Shown here piece after piece: positions 20,980 through 31,054 of a DNA stretch of 64,000 nt. The stretch's first letter is position 1. Each line of letters starts with the position of its first letter. The position numbers and the translations under genes are program-made. The stretch is from Stentor coeruleus (Eukaryota > Ciliophora > Heterotrichea > Heterotrichida > Stentoridae), in assembly GCA_001970955.1 (NCBI GenBank), contig MPUH01000333.1, positions 1-64,000 of the forward strand, read 5' to 3'. Below the pieces are notes generated by a model, which worked only from the letters and a program-made list of their open reading frames with translations, searched no databases and had not been told where the DNA came from.

Positions 20980-22044
20980 ATGGGTTGTTTTGGTTCTAAG
21001 TCATCCAAAGAAGTCCAAAGTGCTGGACTTAAAACAAACCTCATCGCTGCAAATTATATGAAGCTCGTCGAAACCCCAAGTTCATGGGATCAGGTCATAA
21101 TGAAGCCTCTGCAACTTTCCATCCCCAAAATCTCCTTCAAAATGATTTCCCCATCTTTACCTGAAGACGTCAAAGATTTGAATTTCCCAGTCTTTTCTAG
21201 GTCGCCAGAATCTCTTAAAGAAAGCCTCTTTCATATCTTCCATCAGAGAAACTACCCTTCAGCAAAAATCCTCAGCCTTATCGAGATTATAGCAGCGAAC
21301 TATCAGCAAAATCCGTTCCATAACTTTTATCATGGCTTTGCTGTATGTCAATTACTTTACGTTGTATCAGAGCGAAACCTCAACTTTAAAGACTTTTTAA
21401 CGGAATCTGATGAAAAAATACTCCTTCTTTCAGGTTTGGGACATGATTTAAACCATCCTGGGGTCAATAATATGTTTCTTATAAACTCCAAGCATGAATT
21501 AGCATGTAAATACAGTAATTCAGGTGTTTTAGAAAATTATCATGCAGCCACTCTTATTGAGTTTTTATGCCAAGATCGTTTTGATATTGGGGTTTCTGAT
21601 GAAGATAGAGAAAGAATTGTTCAGACTATTTTGGCTACTGATATGGCACAGCATAAATTGGTTATGGAAACTTTTGCGGAGAATATGAAAGTTTATGATA
21701 TCACTAATAAGGAACATAGGTTGATGTTTATGAGAATGCTTATACATGGAGCTGATATTAGCAATCCTGCTTTGGATTTTGAATTGGCAACGATATGGTC
21801 GTTGAAGATTATACAGGAGTTTAACTTGCAGGTGTGGAAAGAAGAACAACTCGCCATTCCGGTATCGGAGTTTATGAGGATCGGCAATGATATTGCCAAG
21901 ATTAAAAGAAGCCAGATTATGTTCATTGATGTTTTCATATATCCTTTATGGAAGTCTATAAGCGAATTCGTCCCCGGTACCCAAGAACTCGTCGAAAACA
22001 TCCAAAATAACCGCAAACACTGGGAAGATCTTGAGAATTTATAA
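20980..22044 (+). CDS. 3',5'-cyclic nucleotide phosphodiesterase, class I
   Basis: Hydrolyses cAMP and/or cGMP to the 5'-nucleotide. 354 residues: a short N-terminus, then a complete catalytic domain from about residue 70. The hallmark residues are present: PFHNFYHGF at 112-120 (catalytic and metal histidines), GHDLNHPGVNN at 154-164 (metal His-Asp), and HGADISNP at 256-263 (metal Asp). MGCFGSKSSK gives Gly-2, Cys-3 and Ser-6, so N-myristoylation with palmitoylation should tether it to membrane. No GAF or other regulatory domain precedes the catalytic core, so control probably comes from location. Specificity cannot be read from sequence alone. The gene ends 10 bp from the stop of the convergent Rab gene. 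Confidence 0.95.
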   Translation: MGCFGSKSSKEVQSAGLKTNLIAANYMKLVETPSSWDQVIMKPLQLSIPKISFKMISPSLPEDVKDLNFPVFSRSPESLKESLFHIFHQRNYPSAKILSLIEIIAANYQQNPFHNFYHGFAVCQLLYVVSERNLNFKDFLTESDEKILLLSGLGHDLNHPGVNNMFLINSKHELACKYSNSGVLENYHAATLIEFLCQDRFDIGVSDEDRERIVQTILATDMAQHKLVMETFAENMKVYDITNKEHRLMFMRMLIHGADISNPALDFELATIWSLKIIQEFNLQVWKEEQLAIPVSEFMRIGNDIAKIKRSQIMFIDVFIYPLWKSISEFVPGTQELVENIQNNRKHWEDLENL

Positions 22045-22054
22045 TCCCTAATAT

Positions 22055-22699
22055 TTATATTCCAGTACAACAATTTAAATACTTTTTTTCCTCAATTTTC
22101 GGTACCAAAATGTGCCCAATGCTCTCCGAAGGGGATCTCTGCTTCACCGTCCTTGACCTAAAATTATATATTTCTTGCAACAGATTTTCAAATGCTTCTC
22201 TAACCCTAGAAACCGTAACTGCACTAGTCTCTTCAAATAACATTGAATGCCCTTGAGCAAATTGTCTTGCAGTTTCTGTTGGAACTTTTCTACAATTAGG
22301 GTTTTTTTCACATAAATCTGTTTTATTCCCAACAAGCATAATTATTATGTCAGGTTCTGCATTTTCTCTTAGATCATCAAGCCATTTGCTTGCATTAATG
22401 AAGCTTTTTTCATTAGTTACATCATAGACTAATAAAGCTCCTATTGATCTTCTGTAATGAGCACTTGTTATAGACTTATAACGTTCTTGGCCTGCTGTAT
22501 CCCATATTTGAGCTCGAACTGTACCTCCTGTTAATAAAGGTACGGTTCGAGTAGCAAATTCAACACCTATTGTTGAGGTTGGGTTCTTTGGCAGAGACCC
22601 TTTAACATATCTGGATAAAAGATGAGTTTTACCCACACCTGCGTCACCTACAAGGACGATTTTGTATAGATAATCGTAGTCTTCACTACTGCTATTCAT
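22055..22699 (-). CDS. Rab-family small GTPase, Rab11-like
   Basis: Membrane-traffic switch, probably on recycling endosomes or contractile-vacuole/exocytic membranes. 214 residues with every G motif: GDAGVGKT at 18-25, effector-loop Thr in STIGVEFAT (Rab signature IGVEF), WDTAGQE at 66-72, NKTD at 125-128 and ETSA at 157-160. The Rab11 group is suggested by YDYLYKIVLVGDAGVGKT..LLSR and by the C-terminal CCTGI, a CCxxx double-cysteine geranylgeranylation end like that of animal Rab11 (CCQNI). Glutamine in TAGQE is kept, so normal GTP hydrolysis is expected. Convergent with the PDE gene, with their stops about 10 bp apart. Confidence 0.93.
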   Translation of the reverse strand: MNSSSEDYDYLYKIVLVGDAGVGKTHLLSRYVKGSLPKNPTSTIGVEFATRTVPLLTGGTVRAQIWDTAGQERYKSITSAHYRRSIGALLVYDVTNEKSFINASKWLDDLRENAEPDIIIMLVGNKTDLCEKNPNCRKVPTETARQFAQGHSMLFEETSAVTVSRVREAFENLLQEIYNFRSRTVKQRSPSESIGHILVPKIEEKKYLNCCTGI

Positions 22700-24351
22700 T
22701 TTAATATAAGATTTATTAGTTAAAAGGATAGGATTAGGATGAGGAGAAGATAAAATTTTGGAGTTTATTAGATGAGATGAGAAAATTTTAATAAGTTTAT
22801 GAGAAGAGTGGAGGATGCGATTAGATTTTATGTGGATTTGGTAAAAATTTTTTTTTGTTAATGACTTTTAGGTATAGGTTTTATAATTTTCAGAACTTTT
22901 CCTTGTCGTAGTTAAAAAAGAGTATAGAAAGAATATAGATAAATAGACTTTTACTTAGAGTTATAATATTNGAATTTTATGTGGATTTAGTAAAAATTTT
23001 TTTTTTAATGACTTTTAGGTATAGGTTTTATAATTTTCAGAACTTTTCCTTGACGTAGTTAAAAAAGAGTATAGAAAGAATATAGATAAATAGACTTTTA
23101 CTTAGAGTTATAATATTTTTATCGTAATAATTTTTAAGTCGGATGGAAAATATTTTGATAAATGTTGTATAAAGTGGTCTATACTAAAGATATATACTAT
23201 GGAAATTCTCTTTGTCTATAGATGGGGAAAATAAAATAATGGAATAAGTGGTTTTCAGTTGAGCCTTTGTAATTTGAGAATAAAATTGGTAAACTCATTT
23301 TATGTAAGTTTGGATGATTATTTAGATATTAAGAGATGATTGAAAGATTTAGAAGTATTGGAAGTAAAATCATACTTTTTAATATTCCTGATGATGTTTA
23401 ATGATAATTTATAGCTATGAATATAATTAATAAATATATACACTTAAGGGTGTCTGGATCGAAAGGATTGTCCAAGTTATAAAAGTGCATTTTCAATGTT
23501 TTCACTGTATAATAACTAATATCTAATATATAAATAACAGTTATTTCTATTGCATATATGAATTCTATATATATTTTGAATATCATTCCCTCTACACATA
23601 GCACAATTTTTAATTAATTTAATACAACGACATGCACATTGAATTTTCCATAAACTGTTAGAAATCCAAATCCAAAATATTTGTAATGCTAAGTGATCAT
23701 ATTAAAATTGCAATAAAACTCAAGATCTTAACACTGTAGTTAAAGTGAAAAAACCATATAAAATGTTTTAATACAATTAAATTTGAAAGGTTTATAAGAA
23801 AACTTATTGCACTTTATGTCAAATTAATAAAATATAATCCTATTAATTTTCTAAAAGAGAGTTAGTTTTCTGTTTATTACAAAAATTTATTTCAATGTGA
23901 TAAGAAAATTATTCATTTTAGAAAGACTTTCATTATAAACCTTATTAAAACTTCCTGTCAAAACAAAATATATTCCTCTGAGTTTAATATCTAATAATCA
24001 TACAATCACAATAAATTCTAAGTTTATTATATAAATCTAAATATGACAATACTATTTTACAAATTATGCTTGATTTCTAATATTTTTTTATAAAATATAC
24101 TCAATCTAAGCTTTTGTTTATTTTACTCACAAGTTTTTACTCTAAAAGCTATCAAATCCACATCATTTCTTCTATAAAAGTCATATCCACAACTTTTTAT
24201 CATCCTTAGTCATTTGCACTACTTATATTTTCTTCTTTTCAAAAATGTCTTAAATATATATACATTTTTTTAGTATCCATTATCTTAATCCTTAACCTAA
24301 CATTTTTACCCTATCAAATTTCGATTTTATACTAGTGCATATAACAATAAT
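22700..24351. other. Divergent intergenic between Rab and PP2C-type genes
   Basis: 1.65 kb. It contains the repeat around the N at 22971. The left part is G-rich and the right part C-rich on the given strand, fitting two outward promoters. A short frame at 23398-23604 has no support as a gene. Confidence 0.6.
22823..23117. repeat. About 147-bp direct repeat split by a single N (assembly join)
   Basis: Copy one (about 22823-22970) and copy two (22972-23117) match closely, with a few substitutions and a small length change in a T run; the N at 22971 lies between them. Confidence 0.85.
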
Positions 24352-25932
24352 ATGAACAATAGCCAGGCTTTGCAACTAGTCATACGCCTTCCAAGCGACT
24401 CTACTCTTCTTGTCAAAGTTCTCGAAGCCCGTAAACTCTCAGCAATTTATATTCAAAGGTGGTATCGCAAAACCAAAGCTCAAAGCCAGTCTCAGCTTTT
24501 CAAAATTGTAATACCTCTTGAAAAATTGCGAATTGAAGCGTCAATTTTTATACAAAAAGTTTACAAAGGTTGGAAGACCAGAAAAGACCTATTTTTCCTC
24601 AAAGGACTTGATTACAAAAAGCTCATACGATGGGTCCACGGAGGTACATCTGTCGCAATTGTATCAAACTTCACAGATCCTCCTTGGAAACAATTGATCC
24701 CTTTGCAATACTCAAAAACCCTCAAAGAGTTTGTTTCAACATCAATAATAGACAACAAAGTTCCTAGAGGGACATACTGTATAAAGTTCATGGTCGATAA
24801 CAAGTGGGTTTGTGATGGGAATCTAGCTATCTCTCAAGATCAAAACGGGAACTACAACAACGTAATTGTTGTAAAAGATCAGAAAAGCGGCATTTCAAGG
24901 GCAATGAGCGTTCGATCTTTTCAATCAACGGCAAATGAACTGGCTTCACATATAAAAACCCAGTCTTTATGTTCCCCAATCCTTCTAGTCCGATCAATAA
25001 GTGGTAATCTTGAGTCACCAAGGGGTTTTGGCATAGTAGAAGAAGATAAAATTAAAAAACCAGTCAAATTAGTCATGTCAGGATTTATGATTGCTAAACC
25101 TACAAGTAAACATGGTCCACTTAAAGACCAAGGTAGTGCAGATGCTTGGATTATTGATCATGAAAAACAAATGTTCGGTGTTGCGGATGGGGTTTCTGAA
25201 TGGAGTACTTTTGGCCTTGACCCAAGTCGATTCCCTATAGAGCTTGTGAAACACTGCTTAGACATACTATATGAAATCAGTGAAAATGATCAAGAATATA
25301 CAGATTTATTAGAAAGAATAGTCCTCGAAGCTACCCAAAGAACTAAATCATATGGTAGCAGTACACTTCTCTTAGCTCTCTGTAGAAATTCATTACTTTA
25401 CACATATTGCCTTGGTGACTCCAGTTTTATTGTCCTTAGAAAAAGAGATGAGACTAGTAATCTTATAACTGTTTATAGAAGTGTTGAACAACAACATCAA
25501 TTTAATTGTCCTTTTCAATTATCAAATCTTCCTAAACCACATACTTATGATGAACTTAGTGCTAAAGGGTTTAGTTCGCTTGTATCTTTATTAAAAAGAA
25601 GTGCTAAGACTATGAATGACTCACCTTTTGATGCGAATAATGAGATGATTTTACTTAAAGCGGGGGATATTGTCATTGCTGGATCTGATGGATTATTTGA
25701 TAACTTGTATGATCAGGATATTATAAAAATTACTGAGCATGCATTAGGTTTGTATCAGGATCCAGTTATGTTTACAAGGCATCTTGCGGTTAATTTAGCT
25801 GAAAGGGCGATTGGTAAAGGGTGGGATCATAATTATAGGTCACCTTTTGCTAGAAATGCAGGGAAGTCAGGGAAGAAGTATATGGGTGGCAAATTAGATG
25901 ACACAAGCGTTATTGTTGCGGTTGGAACTTGA
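24352..25932 (+). CDS. IQ + CBM48-like + PP2C-type (PPTC7-like) phosphatase
   Basis: 526 residues with an unusual domain order. Two IQ-like calmodulin-binding helices come first (AIYIQRWYRKTK at 31-42, ASIFIQKVYKGWKTRKD at 63-79). Residues about 92-175 resemble the glycogen-binding module of AMPK beta (CBM48): GGTSVAIVSNFTDPPWKQLIPL, then VPRGTYCIKFMVDNKWVCDG and a final strand NNVIVV. From about 240 follows a PP2C/PPTC7-type metal-dependent phosphatase: GVADGVSEW (Asp279), SYGSSTLLLA, CLGDSSFIVLR, AGSDGLFDN (Asp446) and LDDTSVIVAV (Asp517), all core metal sites kept. Likely a serine/threonine phosphatase steered by Ca2+/calmodulin and carbohydrate; the steering is inferred. It ends in TGA followed by TAA eleven codons on. 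Confidence 0.85.
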   Translation: MNNSQALQLVIRLPSDSTLLVKVLEARKLSAIYIQRWYRKTKAQSQSQLFKIVIPLEKLRIEASIFIQKVYKGWKTRKDLFFLKGLDYKKLIRWVHGGTSVAIVSNFTDPPWKQLIPLQYSKTLKEFVSTSIIDNKVPRGTYCIKFMVDNKWVCDGNLAISQDQNGNYNNVIVVKDQKSGISRAMSVRSFQSTANELASHIKTQSLCSPILLVRSISGNLESPRGFGIVEEDKIKKPVKLVMSGFMIAKPTSKHGPLKDQGSADAWIIDHEKQMFGVADGVSEWSTFGLDPSRFPIELVKHCLDILYEISENDQEYTDLLERIVLEATQRTKSYGSSTLLLALCRNSLLYTYCLGDSSFIVLRKRDETSNLITVYRSVEQQHQFNCPFQLSNLPKPHTYDELSAKGFSSLVSLLKRSAKTMNDSPFDANNEMILLKAGDIVIAGSDGLFDNLYDQDIIKITEHALGLYQDPVMFTRHLAVNLAERAIGKGWDHNYRSPFARNAGKSGKKYMGGKLDDTSVIVAVGT

Positions 25933-26379
25933 GAATATGGACTTTATAATAATTAAAAGTATGAGAGAAGGAGTGTGTTTTGAAAAGAAGAGGTTTTTAT
26001 AATTAGCATAAGATTTTTGAAGATAATTATAGAATTTTTTGAGGTAAGATGGCTTAAGATATGGATTTTATAGATTGTAAAAATGTTTATAGGATTTTTT
26101 GCAGTGAGAGAGGTTTAGTATTTTGAATAAGTGGGATTTTAAAGATGAAATAAGTATTTTTTTGTATGCTTTATAGGAATATATCAATGATATATGATTG
26201 TATGTATATCTATAATTAGTATTTAGAATTTTATAAAGTTCATTATGATTATATAGCATCAATAATGATTTTTTATAGTGATTTTACAATAAATTCTAAT
26301 AAAACCTAATAAAAAATATCTAATATTACATAAACTTAATATAAGACTTATAAACACTAAATAAAGACTTAAGACCGAA
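25933..26379. other. Intergenic between convergent genes
   Basis: 447 bp between the phosphatase gene and the convergent zinc-finger gene. No credible frame; an open stretch at 26068-26262 lacks any domain. Confidence 0.5.
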
Positions 26380-26727
26380 TTATTTATGTTTTTTCCTTTG
26401 TCTCAACACAAATTCTTCAGAACCTTTAAACTTCTTAGCTTTTTCAAGGTGTCCCTTACTTTCTTTATGCTGCATCATCTGCGTATCATCAGTAAAGACC
26501 CTGTTGCACACTTCGCAAAGAGCTTCTTGATCGTCAGAAATGACTTTTTTGATTTTAATCGGTGAAGAAGCTCCAGGTGTGCAGCAATTACGAAATGCAA
26601 AAGACCCGATAGCAGAGATTACTATATACCCTGCAAGTGAGACTATAGCCATATCAATCTGGTTCATATTTACTATAATAATACACACAATCAATACTAT
26701 AAAAACTAAAAATACATAAATTTTCAT
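26380..26727 (-). CDS. Small TM protein with a U1-type C2H2 zinc finger
   Basis: 115 residues starting at MKIYVFLVFIVLIVCIIIV; an upstream in-frame TTG at 26748 is not a likely start. Two hydrophobic segments (about 3-21 and 26-43) form a hairpin or a signal anchor plus one TM. The soluble C-terminus has ALCEVCNRVFTDDTQMMQHKESKGHLEKAKK, i.e. C-x2-C-x12-H-x5-H, the spacing of U1-like/matrin zinc fingers that bind RNA. The tail is very basic (LRQRKKHK). A membrane-anchored RNA- or protein-binding finger is the natural reading; the actual role is unknown. Confidence 0.68.
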   Translation of the reverse strand: MKIYVFLVFIVLIVCIIIVNMNQIDMAIVSLAGYIVISAIGSFAFRNCCTPGASSPIKIKKVISDDQEALCEVCNRVFTDDTQMMQHKESKGHLEKAKKFKGSEEFVLRQRKKHK

Positions 26728-26872
26728 AATACTTAAAATAACACCCAAAATATACTCTCCAAATCGAATTTTCTATATAAAATCAACACTTTTAAAGCTT
26801 AAAAAATCATAAAATCATCATAAAAATTATGACTGATTATATTTACCTTATTGAAGAAGATATGATTTATAT

Positions 26873-27739
26873 ATGGATTACTGTTTGGAAAGAGAACGAG
26901 CAAGGATTAGAAATATAATTAGTAAACTATCAAGCAATTCATCCCCACCTGTATCTATGATAAAGCAATCAACTAACAAACTGACAAAGCAAAAGAAAGT
27001 GTTTGGCTATGAAATTGATGCTTTTAAAGAAGTAGGAATAGCAGAAACATCCTTAGCAATTCTCACAGAAAGGGACAAAGAGCGAGCAAGAGAAGCTAAA
27101 AAAGATGCGAGTTCAAGTGTTATAAGGCAAATGAGAAATTCTGCACAGCACATTTTTACTTTCCACAATATGAAAGAAGCTTTATCTATGAGTATTGATT
27201 TCCGTAAGCCACCAAACTTTAGTAATCGATCAGCTGGACAATCCTTTGAAGTTCCATTTTATAACCCTGGCAGCGATGTGTTCTCATCATTTGCCAACGA
27301 TGACAAAAAGCTAACCAAATTCCTTCCTAAGCTTAAAAACAAAAAAAATCCTCATAATATGTCCCCAACTTTCCTCAAAATCATCTCAAGAAGTACTATT
27401 CCTAAAAGCTTTGAAGCCCATTATCTATCAAAAAGTCCAGAACTTGCTGTAAAAAAAAATCTCAGCATCTATCAAGAAAACCGAAGGTCTAAACAAGAAA
27501 CCTATACAAAAAAGCCTGTTTTCCAAGACAATAAATACAAAAGCATATCAGTAAAATCGAAAAAGTTATCTTTAGAACCAGCAGAGTCTAAGTCAAAAAT
27601 GGTCAATATAATAATCCCGAAAAAAAAACCTATAATGAATGATAATAAGAATAATACTGGGAATTTTTTATTAGATGAAGATATGACACTTAAAGGTTGG
27701 GATAAAGTTGCCCTATCAAGTATGTTTGATATTAATTAA
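26873..27739 (+). CDS. Basic hypothetical protein, 288 residues
   Basis: Not recognised. Charged and probably mostly disordered: a helical N-terminus rich in Arg/Glu (MDYCLERERARIRNIISKL), a second charged helix (TERDKERAREAKKDASSS), and then a Lys/Ser/Pro-rich chain with little hydrophobic core. The end MTLKGWDKVALSSMFDIN looks like a conserved short motif. Start ATG at 26873 follows an A/T-rich, G-poor leader typical of this DNA. Its stop is 7 bp from the stop of the convergent TPR gene. Confidence 0.65.
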   Translation: MDYCLERERARIRNIISKLSSNSSPPVSMIKQSTNKLTKQKKVFGYEIDAFKEVGIAETSLAILTERDKERAREAKKDASSSVIRQMRNSAQHIFTFHNMKEALSMSIDFRKPPNFSNRSAGQSFEVPFYNPGSDVFSSFANDDKKLTKFLPKLKNKKNPHNMSPTFLKIISRSTIPKSFEAHYLSKSPELAVKKNLSIYQENRRSKQETYTKKPVFQDNKYKSISVKSKKLSLEPAESKSKMVNIIIPKKKPIMNDNKNNTGNFLLDEDMTLKGWDKVALSSMFDIN

Positions 27740-27746
27740 ATAAACC

Positions 27747-30164
27747 TTAATCTTGAAATTCACTTAAGTCTTTGAGGACTCGGGCTATTTCTATGCTCAT
27801 TTTAGTACGACCTAATTGGAATAACATGGATCCAATATCTCTAAAGACTTCATTTGCCAGGGAATTTTGATTGGTTTGGTAATAAAGCATACCAAGCCAG
27901 TATTTCGCTTTAGCTTTGAGTTCTTCATGGATTTCAATACCTTCACGTGTCCAGTAGTGGTGTGTGTTGAGAAAGTCATGCAAAGCATGGATTCCTTCAT
28001 CTAAAAAGACCCCATATTTAGAGCAAGTCCTACCGATTTTGTAAAGGAACATATATGAAGTTGTAACTGAAAAACCAATATTTGCAGAGTCTCCACATGG
28101 AATTGATGAAATTCTCGACTTGGGTAATGGTTCAGGGACTCGGTTGCCAACAAGTTCTGAATCAGATTTATCTGTAGACCCAGCTTTAGTACATTCACTA
28201 AGTATTTCTATATCATCCTCTTCTTCACCTAATAATACAGGCGCACAAAACTGTTTAGAACAGACAAGTTTCGACCTTTGCAACTGATAATCAGCTAAAT
28301 TACTTGAAAGATATGAATATCTATAGGAATTATTGCTTATTTTTTTCAACACTCCATCTAATTCTTCCTTTGTGCATGCTCTTTGTAATTCTCTTGTATA
28401 CCTCACATCTGGGATAAAAGGTATCGGTTGTACTTGTGCTAAACTTTTAAACACAAGTATCGCCTCATGAAACTTATGCTGTTTAATCAGACATTTCGCA
28501 TAAATCATATTTGCTGATATCCAAACCTGTACTGGAATCATTGGACTTCTACATTTTTTAACCATTTCTTTACTTATAGATAACATATCATCATAATTCC
28601 CTTCAGTTTCATAAAACTCCACAAGTAAAAGATAGACTTTCATTTTAACCCTTGTCATATTTAATTTGCTATATAAGATTTCTTTAGCTTTTTGAGAATT
28701 CCCTGATTTCCACCACATTTTTGCCTCATATATAAACCCTTCAAGCATATCAAATTCTTTTACTGCAGAGCAATAAAGTTTACATTCATCTAGCTTTAAA
28801 GGTGGCTCATCTAGAAGTTTTTCTAACATTTCTATGCTTATAAGATGTATATGTAAATCTTTCATTATATCTTTGAGTTCATTTAGTTTACGACATAAAC
28901 TACGTTCATAATCTCGATCTTCTGATTCCATTTTATCTAAAGTACAAGAGAGGATTGGGATAGCTTTTTTTGTACAGGCAAATGCTTCAAGTTTTTCTTC
29001 TGATTGAAGATATGCTTTAGAAAGCCAGTAGTATATTTGACCATGTCTAGCTTCGGAAGTTGTGTTTAGGCACTCTTCGAGTGCTCCGATGGCTGAACCG
29101 AGAAAGTGTTGGTCTTTGGATTTTACACAAAATCTGCCGTAGTGGTAGAGGATTACAGTAAAAACAGAATTCTTTGTGTATTCTAATTGTAATAACTCAA
29201 GACAATTACGCACTTTTCCTGCTTTAAAAAGACTTCTTGCGTAGTTCAACGACAATATAACTGAGTAGCTAGCATGGCTATTCGCATTTAAAAATGCATT
29301 TTCTGCAATATTTAAAGACTTTGCATAGTCTCGTTTATGGTAATAATAATAATGCCATAGTTTCAAATAGGCTTCAGGACGTTTTTTATTGCTATTTATA
29401 AGTTCTTTAAGTAAATTTTCACCTTTTATCTCATCTGCTGAGTTTAAAAAAATATCACTCCACGATAAAGCTCCGTAATAAGGGTCTAAAGAATAGATTT
29501 TTGATGTATAATGTTGAGGAGATTCGATTTCAAGACCGATTTTCAGATATTCTGATTGGGATAATTGCATTAATGCCCAAAGAACTTCGATTGTCTTTGG
29601 ATCTGATTTAAGTATTGCTATGTGGGGATTACTATGACAAACTTGCTTTGCTTGAAGGGCTCGCTTTTTGGAGTTTACACGAAATGCAGTGAGGACTGAG
29701 TGCCAGAGATTGTATGTTTTATCGTTTTTGTTGTAGCTTAATGCTATGCGGATATGCTGTAGAGCAGTATCGAAATTCGCTTCATGTGCATACATCTTTC
29801 CAAGCCCGAAATGCGCTTCACAGCAAGATCCAAGTGTAGAAATCATCTCTAAGCAGATTTCACTATATTTCAAAAACTCAATATCTGGAATCAAATCGCG
29901 CATTTTACGCTTTTTGATAAGAAACCACATGAAAAGATCGTTTTGGTCAAGATTATTGACGTCATCTTGCTTTTTCACAGGTAAATTAGATCTCATTTTG
30001 AGACTTTTAACCTGTTCAACTAACTTTGTTGGACTTGAAGCTAAAGACTTAGAAATTGATTTATTCCGAAAAGAACTTCTAAGTTTTGATTGTAATAAAC
30101 TGAAAAATTGAGAAGGAGGCAAAAAACCTTGACTTCTTGCAAGATTAACACTATGATTACTCAT
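27747..30164 (-). CDS. TPR-repeat protein, 805 residues
   Basis: A helical-hairpin solenoid built of tetratricopeptide-like units: CEAHFGLGKMYAHEANFDTAL, EAYLKLWHYYYYHKRDYAKSL, ASYSVILSLNYARSLFKAGKV, GQIYYWLSKAYLQSEEKLEAF, YLLLVEFYETEGNYDDMLSI, ANMIYAKCLIKQHKFHEAIL and, near the C-terminus, AKYWLGMLYYQTNQNSLANEVF. A Ser/Lys-rich N-terminus of about 75 residues precedes them. TPR solenoids bind partner proteins. The loosely spaced hairpins over the whole length recall TTC7-type or anaphase-promoting-complex TPR proteins, but I cannot choose. No introns; convergent with the basic protein gene (7 bp between stops). Confidence 0.82.
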   Translation of the reverse strand: MSNHSVNLARSQGFLPPSQFFSLLQSKLRSSFRNKSISKSLASSPTKLVEQVKSLKMRSNLPVKKQDDVNNLDQNDLFMWFLIKKRKMRDLIPDIEFLKYSEICLEMISTLGSCCEAHFGLGKMYAHEANFDTALQHIRIALSYNKNDKTYNLWHSVLTAFRVNSKKRALQAKQVCHSNPHIAILKSDPKTIEVLWALMQLSQSEYLKIGLEIESPQHYTSKIYSLDPYYGALSWSDIFLNSADEIKGENLLKELINSNKKRPEAYLKLWHYYYYHKRDYAKSLNIAENAFLNANSHASYSVILSLNYARSLFKAGKVRNCLELLQLEYTKNSVFTVILYHYGRFCVKSKDQHFLGSAIGALEECLNTTSEARHGQIYYWLSKAYLQSEEKLEAFACTKKAIPILSCTLDKMESEDRDYERSLCRKLNELKDIMKDLHIHLISIEMLEKLLDEPPLKLDECKLYCSAVKEFDMLEGFIYEAKMWWKSGNSQKAKEILYSKLNMTRVKMKVYLLLVEFYETEGNYDDMLSISKEMVKKCRSPMIPVQVWISANMIYAKCLIKQHKFHEAILVFKSLAQVQPIPFIPDVRYTRELQRACTKEELDGVLKKISNNSYRYSYLSSNLADYQLQRSKLVCSKQFCAPVLLGEEEDDIEILSECTKAGSTDKSDSELVGNRVPEPLPKSRISSIPCGDSANIGFSVTTSYMFLYKIGRTCSKYGVFLDEGIHALHDFLNTHHYWTREGIEIHEELKAKAKYWLGMLYYQTNQNSLANEVFRDIGSMLFQLGRTKMSIEIARVLKDLSEFQD

Positions 30165-30324
30165 TAATATTAACTCACAACTAAAATAAAACTAAAATTT
30201 CTCTATATAAATATATCATAAAAACCCAATATTATCCTAATATCATTCCTAGAATAAACTAAAAATCCATAGAAAACCTTATCTATTGTCTTCAAACTAA
30301 TCCTTATCCCAAAAACTACTTATC

Positions 30325-30915
30325 CTACTTAGCCCAAAATTCATCATCATCCCAATCGCTTTCCCACACACCATTTTTCTTCATTTTATCCATAGCTTCT
30401 TGCGATGGACGTATAGGTTTACTATACTTAGGTATAAAATCCTCTCTCCACTTAAACTCCTTTTCAATAGGCCTTGACGTATTTTCTTCTAAAGAAGGTT
30501 TAGGCATACCAGGAAGTACAATCAAACCTAAATCAACTCCTTTATTAAAACTCTCTAAATCTCTTGGTCTATCTTCAGCACTAAGTCCAGTTTGTAATTT
30601 AATCTCATCAACAACAGCTTTAAATGAATAAGGTTCGTTTTTACAAAGTTCACTAAGAATTTTCCTATCAATTTCTATATTTGAATGATTCAATCCGTAT
30701 ATAAACCTTGAGTATGGCATATTATGTTCTCTTACTGCTGAGTTTATTGATATGATCCAACTACGGCGCATAAGTCTTTTTTTAAGTTTACGTTCTTTAT
30801 AAGCAGCTTGAAGAGCTCTATCAACGCGAGGTGCTGCGACAGAAATACAGTTTTTCCCCTTGCCATAAAAGCCTTTTGCCAGTTTGAAGATTTTCTTGTA
30901 AGAAAAGCTTGTCAT
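30325..30915 (-). CDS. Mitochondrial large-subunit ribosomal protein bL20
   Basis: Binds 23S-type rRNA early in assembly of the large ribosomal subunit in mitochondria. 196 residues. The first 110 match bL20: KLAKGFYGKGKNCISVAAPRVDRALQAAYKERKLKKRLMRRSWIISINSAVREHNMPYSRFIYGLNHSNIEIDRKILSELCKNEP in pattern (basic N-terminal helix, RR.W I..INA-type core, L....I.ldRKiLaelA end). A C-terminal extension of about 80 residues, acidic at the end (ESDWDDDEFWAK), is not in bacterial bL20 and is typical of enlarged mitochondrial ribosomal proteins. The basic N-terminus could act as targeting signal. The leader and first nine codons lie in an 80-bp tandem duplication. Confidence 0.88.
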   Translation of the reverse strand: MTSFSYKKIFKLAKGFYGKGKNCISVAAPRVDRALQAAYKERKLKKRLMRRSWIISINSAVREHNMPYSRFIYGLNHSNIEIDRKILSELCKNEPYSFKAVVDEIKLQTGLSAEDRPRDLESFNKGVDLGLIVLPGMPKPSLEENTSRPIEKEFKWREDFIPKYSKPIRPSQEAMDKMKKNGVWESDWDDDEFWAK

Positions 30916-31047
30916 ATTTATGAGATATTTAAAGCTTTAGGAATTAGTTTAAAAGCTTATATTGTTTAGATTTTCTTGTAAGAAAAGCTTGTCATATTTA
31001 TGAGATATTTAAAGCTTTAGGAATTAGTTTAAAAGCTTATATTGTTT
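30888..31047. repeat. 80-bp perfect tandem duplication over the bL20 start
   Basis: Units 30888-30967 and 30968-31047 are identical. Each holds the bL20 leader and the first codons, so a second ATG at 30995 (minus strand) encodes only MTSFSYKKI and then stops. It could be a true duplication creating an upstream mini-frame, or a contig overlap that was not merged (no N is present here). Confidence 0.85.
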
Positions 31048-31054
31048 TTAATAC

